From positions 1 through 44,714 of the forward strand of contig CAJXNY010000043.1 in assembly GCA_913057435.1 (NCBI GenBank): a stretch of DNA of 44,714 nucleotides. The letters are read 5' to 3'. The stretch is from an uncultured Oceanospirillaceae bacterium. Lineage in GTDB: Bacteria; Pseudomonadota; Gammaproteobacteria; Pseudomonadales; Balneatricaceae. The notes under the pieces are model-generated. The model was given only the letters and a program-made list of their open reading frames with translations. It made no database searches and was not told the origin of the DNA. The translations under genes were made by a program, and so were the position numbers. Below, piece by piece: positions 37,687 through 44,714 of the stretch; position 1 is the stretch's first letter; each line of letters opens with the position of its first letter.

Positions 37687-38050
37687 CAGTGCCCCGAAAC
37701 AAACGAAAGCGATATAGCCGTCGGAATTATAACCAGTAACGACCAGGCTTCCTACGATTTAACACCCGACTTGCCTGTATATGAAGTACAGAGCAGGGCT
37801 GACCACACAAACACCACAACTTACCACTTTGCACAGCCCTGTTTCAGCGTATTCCCAACCATGACCGATGATTATCAGCAGGTTAAGACCTATCCAGCTG
37901 AACTTTATCCATCAGACTCCTCTCAAACCTATGGAGCCGTACTGCTGTTAGTCGCCGCGCCACACACGCTGCTTATCCGGCTCAGATTAGCAGTCGATGC
38001 GCCCGGAGAAGCGCAGGGGCTGATATTCCAGCTGCACGGAGGATCCCGCG
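37687..38050. other. Region before the dehydrogenase operon; a weak reading frame only
   Basis: A plus-strand frame runs 37675-38058 from TTG, or 37861-38058 (65 codons) from ATG. I do not call it a gene: no Shine-Dalgarno precedes either start, the protein has no familiar motif, and its 3' end overlaps the next gene by 8 bases. The stretch should hold the promoters of the L,D-transpeptidase operon and of the leucine dehydrogenase operon, but no clear element was recognised. Confidence 0.5.
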
Positions 38051-39094
38051 ATGCTTGATCAGATGGAAAGCGCCGGACTGGAGCGCCTGCATTTTGGCCA
38101 GGATGCATCTACCGGTATGCACGCAATTATTGCGATTCACTCAACCCGCCGCGGCCCGGCGATTGGGGGATGTCGGTTTATCCCATACCCTCGCGAACAG
38201 GATGCCATCACCGATGCCATTCGACTGGCTCAGGGTATGAGCTATAAAGCCGCTCTGGCAGGTCTGCCCCACGGCGGCGGTAAAGCGGTGATCATCCAGC
38301 CCGACCAGGTAATCAACCGGGCCGAACTGATGGCCGCGTTTGGCCGCATGGTCGACAGCCTGGGCGGGGATTATATCGCGGCCATGGACAGCGGCACGGA
38401 AGTCACGGATATGGATGCCATCGCCCGCAGCACACGCTTTGTTACCTGTACCCGTGAATTTGGCGACCCATCTCCCTGGACCGCACTGGGCGTCTTTGAG
38501 GGGATAAAAGCCTCCCTGCTCCACCGTTATGGCTGCGACAACCTGCAGGGCTGTCATATTGCAATCCAGGGTATGGGCCATGTCGGCTTTGCTCTGGCCC
38601 GGCGACTCAAAACAGCCGGTGCTGAGCTGACCATCACCGACATTAACCCGCAGCGTTTACAGGCAGCCTGTGACCAGCTCGGTGCCCACAGCGTAGCCCC
38701 GGAACAGATCTATAGTGTGCCAGCTGATATTTTTAGTCCCTGTGGCCTGGGTGCCGTTATCAACAACGACACCCTGTATCAGCTGAAGGCAGGCATTATT
38801 GCCGGCAGTGCTAATAATCAATTACTGGCCCCTGGACACGGTGAACAACTGCACCGCAACAACATCCTTTACGCCCCGGATTACCTGATTAATGCCGGGG
38901 GCCTGATCTTCGTCGCGCTGCAGCACACACAAACCAGCCATGAAAAAATCCACCAGCAAGTGCTGCAGATAGGGTCTACTCTGAAACGACTCTATGCGCA
39001 GGCAGAGTTGCAACAATGCGCCACGCATCGCATGGCCGATCAACAGGCTGAAGCGATTATCGCACAAAGCGCCCAACTGCATTCGGCTGTCTGA
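38051..39094 (+). CDS. Leu/Val/Phe-type amino acid dehydrogenase
   Basis: A 347-residue NAD-dependent oxidative deaminase that turns leucine, valine or isoleucine into the branched 2-oxoacid and ammonia. The catalytic lysines match the leucine dehydrogenase pattern (K66 in MSYKAALAGL and K78 in HGGGKAV). The nucleotide fold has IQGMGHVG (GxGxxG) near residue 175, then DINPQRL. AMDSGTEVTDMD is also family-like. An E1/E2 dehydrogenase set follows, which processes the oxoacid. Substrate preference (Leu, Val or Phe) is not decided. Confidence 0.92.
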   Translation: MLDQMESAGLERLHFGQDASTGMHAIIAIHSTRRGPAIGGCRFIPYPREQDAITDAIRLAQGMSYKAALAGLPHGGGKAVIIQPDQVINRAELMAAFGRMVDSLGGDYIAAMDSGTEVTDMDAIARSTRFVTCTREFGDPSPWTALGVFEGIKASLLHRYGCDNLQGCHIAIQGMGHVGFALARRLKTAGAELTITDINPQRLQAACDQLGAHSVAPEQIYSVPADIFSPCGLGAVINNDTLYQLKAGIIAGSANNQLLAPGHGEQLHRNNILYAPDYLINAGGLIFVALQHTQTSHEKIHQQVLQIGSTLKRLYAQAELQQCATHRMADQQAEAIIAQSAQLHSAV

Positions 39095-39125
39095 GCAGCC
39101 CGATGCGTAAATGGAGGGAGTTGAT

Positions 39126-40217
39126 ATGGAACGCACATTTCAGGGTGAAATCTATCTGACCCGGTATCTGGACAGCCAGGGCACGCTGGTTCAGCCACTG
39201 CCAGATAACCCGCAACTGGCTGAACAGTTACAAAGCTGCTACCGCAACATGATACTAGCCCGGGCACTGGACACCAAAGCCATCGCCCTGCAACGCACCG
39301 GCCAAATGGGGACCTACGCCTCAATGCTCGGCGCGGAAGCCATTGATGTCACTATCGGCCTGTGTATGCAGCTAGACGATGTACTGGTGCCTTACTACCG
39401 TAACCATGCCAGCCAGCATATCCGTGGTGCCGCCATGGAAGACCTGCTGCTGTACTGGGGCGGTGATGAGCGCGGAAATGCTAATCCGGCGATGAACCAG
39501 GACTTCCCAAACTGCGTCCCCATCGCCACCCAGGCACTGCACGCCTGCGGGGTTGCTTCTGCGATGAAAATTCGCGGCGAAAAACGCTGTGCCCTGACCG
39601 TCTGCGGCGATGGGGGAACCTCCAAAGGCGACTTCATGGAAGCGCTGAATATCGCCGGTGCCTGGCAGCTGCCGGTCGTTTTTGTGGTCAACAACAATCA
39701 ATGGGCGATATCGGTACCCCGTGCTATTCAATGTGGCGCGCCCACTCTGGCCCAGAAAGCCTTCTCCGCCGGAATTCGAGGTGAGCAGGTCGATGGCAAC
39801 GACGCCATCGCCATGCACGAAGTCCTGAGCCGGGCACTGGACCGCGCCCGTGAAGGTAAAGGCCCAACGCTGATCGAGGCCCTGAGTTACCGGTTATCCG
39901 ACCACACGACCGCCGACGATGCTACTCGCTACCGCGACAACGAGGAGTTGAAAACGGCCTGGGAGCGTGAGCCAATTAAACGTCTTCAAACCTTCCTTCA
40001 CCAGCAGGGCTGGTGGGATGAAGCCCAGGAAAAAGCCTGGCACAGTGAAGTCGCCCGGATGGTACAAGGCGCTGTCGAGCGTTACCTGAATACCACCGCC
40101 CAGCCCGTTGAAGCGATGTTTGATCACCTCTATGAAGAGATGCCAGCCAGCGTGCAGGAACAGCGGGACTGGGCTCAGGTAAAAGCAATGAAGGGAGGAA
40201 GCCACCATGAGTCATAA
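39126..40217 (+). CDS. 2-oxoacid dehydrogenase E1 alpha subunit (probably branched-chain)
   Basis: From ATG 39126 (GGAGGGAG before it) the protein is 363 residues. The thiamine-diphosphate motif GDGGTSKGDFMEALNIAGAW to VVNNNQWAIS (GDG-x-NN) is intact at about 165-200. RTGQMGTYASMLGAEAI and YRNHASQH carry the phosphate-loop and His residues of this family. Automated pipelines call such proteins PdhA; the neighbouring leucine dehydrogenase favours branched-chain 2-oxoacids. It overlaps the beta gene by 11 bases. An earlier ATG at 39111 is less well placed. Confidence 0.9.
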   Translation: MERTFQGEIYLTRYLDSQGTLVQPLPDNPQLAEQLQSCYRNMILARALDTKAIALQRTGQMGTYASMLGAEAIDVTIGLCMQLDDVLVPYYRNHASQHIRGAAMEDLLLYWGGDERGNANPAMNQDFPNCVPIATQALHACGVASAMKIRGEKRCALTVCGDGGTSKGDFMEALNIAGAWQLPVVFVVNNNQWAISVPRAIQCGAPTLAQKAFSAGIRGEQVDGNDAIAMHEVLSRALDRAREGKGPTLIEALSYRLSDHTTADDATRYRDNEELKTAWEREPIKRLQTFLHQQGWWDEAQEKAWHSEVARMVQGAVERYLNTTAQPVEAMFDHLYEEMPASVQEQRDWAQVKAMKGGSHHES

Positions 40218-41190
40218 CATCACCATGGTTGAGGCCGTCAACCTGGCCCTGAAACGGGCAATGCGCAACAGTGAAGATGTGGTCGTACTCGGTGAGGACG
40301 TCGGCCCCAACGGCGGCGTATTTCGCGCTACGGTCGACTTACGGGACGAGTTTGGCCCCCGCCGGGTGCTGGACACCCCGCTGGCCGAAACCATGATCGC
40401 AGGCCTGTGTATCGGGATGGCTGCTCAGGGTCTGAAGCCGGTGGCCGAAATCCAGTTTATGGGCTTTATCTTCCCTACCCTGGAGCAGATCATCTGTCAC
40501 GCAGCACGCCTGCGCAACCGCACCCGTGGTCGCCTGAGCTGTCCAATGGTACTGCGCGCTCCGTTTGGCGGCGGCATCCACGCACCGGAACACCATTCCG
40601 AGAGTACCGAAGCTCTGCTGGCCCATATTCCCGGCTTACGCGTGGTCATCCCTTCGTCCCCGGCGCGCGCCTACGGCCTGTTACTGGCCGCCATTGAATG
40701 TCCCGACCCGGTTATTTTTCTCGAACCCAAGCGGATCTACCGGGCCAGCAAACAGACCGTTGAAGATAATGGTATCCCCCTGCCGCTGGATACCTGCTTT
40801 ACCCTGCGTGAAGGCAGCGATATTACCCTGATCAGCTGGGGCGCGATGATCACCGAAACACTGCAGGCCGCTGACCAGCTGGCTGACCAGGGCGTCAGCT
40901 CAGAAGTGATTGATGTGGCATCCGTCAGCCCGCTGGACAGCGAAACCCTGCTCTCCTCAGTACAGAAAACCGGCCGCTGCGTGATCATCCACGAAGCCCC
41001 TCGCAGCGGCGGTGTCGGCGCAGAGATCTCAGCCATTCTGGCCGAAAAGGGCCTGCTGGCCCTGCAAGCCCCCATCGCCCGCGTAACCGGCTACGACACT
41101 GTCATGCCCTATTACCGACTGGAACAACATTATCTGCCCAACACTCAGGACATCATCGAAACGGTTCAGCAGACACTGGCATTTAGCTGA
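40207..41190 (+). CDS. 2-oxoacid dehydrogenase E1 beta subunit
   Basis: A 327-residue transketolase-fold subunit that forms the alpha2beta2 E1 with the preceding gene. VVLGEDVGPNGGVFRATVDL, the conserved ETMIAGLCIGMAAQGLKPV and APFGGGIHAPEHHSES are typical. Translation start lies within the alpha gene. With alpha it decarboxylates the 2-oxoacid and passes the acyl group to E2. Confidence 0.93.
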   Translation: MSHNITMVEAVNLALKRAMRNSEDVVVLGEDVGPNGGVFRATVDLRDEFGPRRVLDTPLAETMIAGLCIGMAAQGLKPVAEIQFMGFIFPTLEQIICHAARLRNRTRGRLSCPMVLRAPFGGGIHAPEHHSESTEALLAHIPGLRVVIPSSPARAYGLLLAAIECPDPVIFLEPKRIYRASKQTVEDNGIPLPLDTCFTLREGSDITLISWGAMITETLQAADQLADQGVSSEVIDVASVSPLDSETLLSSVQKTGRCVIIHEAPRSGGVGAEISAILAEKGLLALQAPIARVTGYDTVMPYYRLEQHYLPNTQDIIETVQQTLAFS

Positions 41191-41228
41191 ATGCTGAGCA
41201 GCACAGGGATACGGATCAGGAGAACGCC

Positions 41229-42359
41229 ATGAAATATTTCAAACTCCCGGACCTGGGTGAAGGTCTGCCAGAAGCCGATATTCTGGAGTGGCACGTACAG
41301 GAAGGCGATAAGGTCAGCACCGATCAGATTATGGTCTCCGTTGAGACGGCTAAAGCCATCATCGAAGTACCTTCCCCTCAGGATGGTGAAATCGCACACC
41401 TGTTTGGCCAGGCCGGTGACACCATTCATACCGGTGAACCACTGGTTGAGTTTGCCAATGAAGAGCAGGAAGACACCGGTACCGTGGTAGGTGAGATCAG
41501 TACCTCCCAGCCCACCAGCTCAACCCAGGACAGTTTTATTATCGGCGCAGCCCCCAGCAGCCGCAACCACCAGAGTATTCAGGCAACGCCCGCCGTTCGG
41601 GCATTGGCACAACGGTTACGGGTTGACCTGAGCACACTTAGCGGCAGTGGTCGGGGCGGACATATCACCCCGGATGATGTACAGAAAACAGCAGACATGA
41701 ACCGCCTGCATGGCCCGGTGGAAGCCCTGAAGGGCGTTCGTAAACAGATGGCCCGTACGATGAGTCAGTCTCATGCTGAAGTTGTTCCAGTGACTATTTT
41801 TGAGGATGCCGACATCCACCATTGGCCCACCGATAGCGATATCACCATGCGCCTGATTCAGGCCATGGCCTGTGCCTGCGCCGACGTTCCCATCATGAAC
41901 AGCTGGTTTGACGGCCAGAATATGACCCTGCGTCAGCATGAAGCTGTGCAGCTGGGCGTCGCGGTAGATACTGACAAAGGGCTGTTTGTCCCGGTGCTAC
42001 GGGATATCAGCACACGCACGACCAGTGACCTGCGCAAAGGGCTGGAACGGCTGCGCGCGGATGTCCGGGCACGCACAATACCGGCCAGCGAATTGCAGGG
42101 GGCAACGATTACCCTGAGCAATTTTGGCACCCTTACCGGACGCTACGCTACGCCGATTATCGTGCCCCCACAGGTCACCATTCTGGGTGCCGGCGTCATC
42201 CGCGAACAGCCCGTCGCTGTCAACGGTGCTTTACAGGTACATCGGCTGATGCCGTTGTCACTAACCTTTGACCACCGGGTTGCAACCGGCGGTGAAGCCG
42301 CACGTTTCCTCGCCGCTTTGATCAAAAAACTCGAACAACCGTTTGGCGAACAACCCTAA
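41229..42359 (+). CDS. Dihydrolipoyl acyltransferase E2
   Basis: A 376-residue E2. One lipoyl domain (about 1-75) has the lipoylated lysine K42 in VETAKAIIEV. A peripheral subunit-binding domain lies at about 115-150 (TPAVRALAQRLRVDLSTL). The catalytic domain spans about 165-375. Its histidine is H349 in FDHRVATGGEAARF, but the Asp of the HxxxDG signature is Thr (T353). I recall the same TGG variant in other marine E2 proteins of this kind, so activity may be retained. No E3 (lpd) is in the window; one must be supplied from elsewhere. Confidence 0.92.
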   Translation: MKYFKLPDLGEGLPEADILEWHVQEGDKVSTDQIMVSVETAKAIIEVPSPQDGEIAHLFGQAGDTIHTGEPLVEFANEEQEDTGTVVGEISTSQPTSSTQDSFIIGAAPSSRNHQSIQATPAVRALAQRLRVDLSTLSGSGRGGHITPDDVQKTADMNRLHGPVEALKGVRKQMARTMSQSHAEVVPVTIFEDADIHHWPTDSDITMRLIQAMACACADVPIMNSWFDGQNMTLRQHEAVQLGVAVDTDKGLFVPVLRDISTRTTSDLRKGLERLRADVRARTIPASELQGATITLSNFGTLTGRYATPIIVPPQVTILGAGVIREQPVAVNGALQVHRLMPLSLTFDHRVATGGEAARFLAALIKKLEQPFGEQP

Positions 42360-42587
42360 TTCGTATGAATCAATAATGAGCTCTGCTGTCATAAGTGTTA
42401 AGCCAGGTTGACAACCTGAGATCTGAACTAAACTGTTACCCAGTTGCTGATAAAGGCCCGACCAAAAATAACAGCGACTAAGCGACTTAAAGAATCTGAG
42501 ATGCGTTTCTGACGATGTGCCCCATCGTAGTAATTGAAGTAGTGCCAGCCGACTCTCAGTGCAGAGCAGATAAGGAAGGTGAACATT

Positions 42588-44510
42588 ATGAGCATTTTCG
42601 ACCACTACAAATCACGCTATTCCACCACGCAAGAAGAAGAAATGAGCCTGCAGGAGTATCTGCAGCTCTGTAAACAGGACCCCAGCGTTTACGCCAGCGC
42701 TGCAGAACGCATGCTGCACGCCATTGGTGAACCGGAGATGGTCGATACCGCTCTGGACCCACGCACCAGCCGGATTTTCTCCAATAAGCTAATGAAGCGT
42801 TACCCGGCCTTCAGCGAGTTCTATGGCATGGAGGAAGCCATTGAGAATATTGTTTCCTACTTTAAGCATTCCGCACAGGGTCTCGAAGAACGTAAACAGA
42901 TTCTGTACCTGCTGGGCCCTGTTGGAGGTGGTAAATCCTCGCTGGCTGAGCGGCTGAAGTATCTGATTCAGCAGATACCCTTTTATGCTATCAAGGGTTC
43001 ACCCGTATTCGAATCCCCATTGGGGCTGTTCAACCCTGCCGAAGACGCCGATTTACTGGAGCAGGAGTACGGTATCCCACGCCGCTGTCTCAAAGGGGTT
43101 ATGTCACCCTGGGCAGTAAAACGTCTGCACGAGTTTGGCGGTGATCTGTCCCAGTTCCGGGTGGTCAAACTCTACCCATCCATTCTCGACCAGATCGCAG
43201 TGGCGAAAACTGAGCCAGGTGATGAGAACAACCAGGATATATCCAGCCTGGTCGGTAAAGTCGATATCCGTAAACTGGAAGACTTTCCACAGCATGACCC
43301 GGACGCTTACAGTTTCTCTGGCGCACTGTGTCGCTCCAACCAGGGGATGATGGAATTCGTCGAGATGTTCAAAGCACCAGTTAAGGTGCTGCATCCGCTG
43401 CTGACCGCCACCCAGGAGGGCAACTACAACAGCACCGAAGGTATGGGGGCGATCCCGTTTGAAGGGATTCTGCTGGCCCACTCCAACGAGTCTGAGTGGC
43501 AGACCTTCCGTAACAATAAAACGAACGAAGCCTTTATTGACCGTATCTATATCGTCAAGGTGCCTTACTGCACTCGAATTACCGAAGAGATTAATATTTA
43601 CAGCAAATTGCTGGAACACAGCACTCTGTGCAAAGCGCCCTGCGCACCTGACACTCTGAGTATGCTGGCCCAGTTCACCGTACTGTCACGGGTAAAAGAG
43701 CCGGAAAACTCCAGCCTGTACTCAAAAATGCGCATCTATGATGGTGAAAACCTCAAAGATACCGACCCTAAAGCCAAGTCTTTGCAGGAATACAAAGATG
43801 CAGCCGGGGTGGACGAAGGCATGGATGGTCTATCGACCCGTTTTGCCTTCAAGATTCTGTCCAAGGTATTCAATTTTGACCCGGCAGAGATCGCAGCCAA
43901 CCCGGTACACCTGCTATACGTACTGGAAAAAGAGATTGAACAGCAGCAGTTCCCAGCCGAACTGCAAGAGCGCTACCTGGGTTTCCTGAAGGAGTATGTC
44001 GCACCCAAATACATCGAGTATCTGGGCAAAGAAATTCAGACCGCTTATCTGGAGTCTTACTCCGAGTACGGCCAGAACATCTTTGACCGCTATGTCACCT
44101 ATGCTGATTTCTGGATTCAGGACCAGGAATACCGTGATCCTGAAACAGGCGACATTCTCGACCGTGTCTCAATCAACGAAGAGCTGGAGAAAATTGAAAA
44201 ACCAGCGGGTATCAGTAACCCCAAAGACTTCCGCCACGAAATCGTCAACTTCGTACTGCGCGCACGGGCCGGTAATCACGGCAAAAATCCGGCATGGAGC
44301 AGCTATGAAAAAATGCGCACCGTGATCGAGAAGAAAATGTTCTCCAATACCGAAGATCTGCTGCCGGTCATCTCCTTCAATGCCAAGGCCTCCGGTGAAG
44401 ATCAGAAGAAACACAGCGAATTCGTCAAACGGATGACAGAGCGTGGTTACACCGAGAAACAGGTGCGGCTGCTCTCCGAGTGGTATATCCGTGTGCGTAA
44501 ATCTCAGTAA
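42588..44510 (+). CDS. prkA: PrkA/YeaG serine protein kinase
   Basis: A 640-residue AAA+-type kinase with a Walker A of LGPVGGGKSS (G110-S117). The N-terminal PrkA ATPase region covers about 1-380 and the C-terminal kinase-like domain about 400-640 (EKKMFSNTEDLLPVISFNAK). The start is ATG 42588 with AAGGAAGGT upstream; a GTG three codons earlier is unlikely. In E. coli, YeaG acts with YeaH in stationary phase and nitrogen starvation. A yeaH/spoVR pair would be expected next, but the contig ends. The 228 bases upstream hold no gene I can support. Confidence 0.95.
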   Translation: MSIFDHYKSRYSTTQEEEMSLQEYLQLCKQDPSVYASAAERMLHAIGEPEMVDTALDPRTSRIFSNKLMKRYPAFSEFYGMEEAIENIVSYFKHSAQGLEERKQILYLLGPVGGGKSSLAERLKYLIQQIPFYAIKGSPVFESPLGLFNPAEDADLLEQEYGIPRRCLKGVMSPWAVKRLHEFGGDLSQFRVVKLYPSILDQIAVAKTEPGDENNQDISSLVGKVDIRKLEDFPQHDPDAYSFSGALCRSNQGMMEFVEMFKAPVKVLHPLLTATQEGNYNSTEGMGAIPFEGILLAHSNESEWQTFRNNKTNEAFIDRIYIVKVPYCTRITEEINIYSKLLEHSTLCKAPCAPDTLSMLAQFTVLSRVKEPENSSLYSKMRIYDGENLKDTDPKAKSLQEYKDAAGVDEGMDGLSTRFAFKILSKVFNFDPAEIAANPVHLLYVLEKEIEQQQFPAELQERYLGFLKEYVAPKYIEYLGKEIQTAYLESYSEYGQNIFDRYVTYADFWIQDQEYRDPETGDILDRVSINEELEKIEKPAGISNPKDFRHEIVNFVLRARAGNHGKNPAWSSYEKMRTVIEKKMFSNTEDLLPVISFNAKASGEDQKKHSEFVKRMTERGYTEKQVRLLSEWYIRVRKSQ

Positions 44511-44532
44511 CGCTGCATAGCAACGCTGAGCC

Positions 44533-44552
44533 CGGGCAGCTGCGGCTGCCCG
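44533..44552 (+). terminator. GC-rich hairpin after prkA
   Basis: Stem CGGGCAGC/GCTGCCCG with a TGCG loop. No T-tract follows, so this is a candidate transcript-stabilising or pause structure, not a proven terminator. The rest of 44511-44664 shows no gene. Confidence 0.4.
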
Positions 44553-44664
44553 ACTTGCGCCCAGAGAACAGAACCACAATGGGGTTAGCCCCGGCGTCTG
44601 GTCAGACGCTGCACAGGTGCAGGCCATAACCAGGCCCGCACCACACCATCGCAGTATCCGGCAC

Positions 44665-44714
44665 CTGTCTCTTATACACATCTCCGAGCCCACGAGACCG
44701 AGGCTGATCTCGTA
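44665..44714. other. Illumina Nextera adapter read-through (not genomic)
   Basis: 44665-44683 is CTGTCTCTTATACACATCT, the Tn5 mosaic end. 44684-44698 is CCGAGCCCACGAGAC, the Nextera read-2 adapter. 44699-44706, CGAGGCTG, fits an i7 index (N710 in the standard set, from recall), and 44707-44714, ATCTCGTA, begins the P7 primer sequence. The true contig therefore stops at 44664. A minus-strand frame crossing it reads MGSEMCIRDR, a known artefact peptide of this contamination. Confidence 0.98.

Noticed and set aside
37675-38058. A 127-codon plus-strand frame before the leucine-type dehydrogenase
   Set aside because: TTG start inside the start of the divergent L,D-transpeptidase gene, no Shine-Dalgarno and no recognisable motif; kept only as a note.
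44169-44693. A minus-strand frame starting MGSEMCIRDR
   Set aside because: Its start lies in Nextera adapter sequence and the rest is antisense to prkA.

Overview
The window looks like one contig from a halotolerant marine gammaproteobacterium, probably an Oceanospirillales/Marinobacterium-like lineage. That placement is inferred from the queA-tgt-yajC-secD-secF-valS gene order, an ectR-ectABCD osmolyte operon and the protein styles; no marker gene was compared with a database. The right end (44665-44714) is not genomic. It is Illumina Nextera adapter read-through (mosaic end, adapter, index and the start of P7). The left 55 bases look like the tip of an insertion sequence.

Layout. 56-4542: two c-di-GMP genes on the minus strand (a CHASE-PAS-GGDEF-EAL protein and a PAS-GGDEF cyclase). 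4896-9337: an AraC regulator divergent from an outer-membrane TonB receptor, PepSY membrane protein and 61-residue membrane protein operon. 9338-13933: remnant of a type II NADH dehydrogenase gene, then a Fur box and a FecI-FecR-TonB receptor (iron) operon. 14059-19083: a toxin-antitoxin island containing a decayed hipBA, an apparently intact three-gene hipB-hipS-hipT module, a broken MNT-HEPN fusion gene, a Fic remnant and a HEPN/MNT pair, ending at a tRNA-Leu(CAA). 19445-23513: ectR divergent from ectA-ectB-ectC-ectD (ectoine and 5-hydroxyectoine). 23519-24408: a REP-associated tyrosine transposase flanked by its own head-to-head REP pairs (BIMEs). Related repeats are scattered back to 9363. 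24456-33600: YceB-like lipoprotein, queA, tgt, yajC, secD, secF, valS. 34077-37686: a TPR lipoprotein, a single-pass membrane protein and an L,D-transpeptidase that all end in the same NTF2/Cds6-like domain. 38051-42359: amino-acid (leucine type) dehydrogenase followed by E1alpha, E1beta and E2 of a 2-oxoacid dehydrogenase, probably for branched-chain amino acid catabolism. 42588-44510: PrkA/YeaG kinase.

How the parts fit. The two receptor loci are iron/siderophore uptake modules with separate control logic (AraC type against Fur plus an ECF sigma/anti-sigma pair). The ectoine operon is probably repressed by the divergent MarR protein EctR through two tandem palindromes just upstream of ectA. 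The 14-19 kb block is the accessory part: five toxin-antitoxin-like loci in different stages of decay beside a tRNA, with REP debris between them. The most unusual items are the intact HipBST-type module with its Ser57/Ser59 motif and a 22-bp palindrome upstream, lying beside a dead HipBA copy, and the three neighbouring envelope proteins sharing a C-terminal domain with an L,D-transpeptidase.
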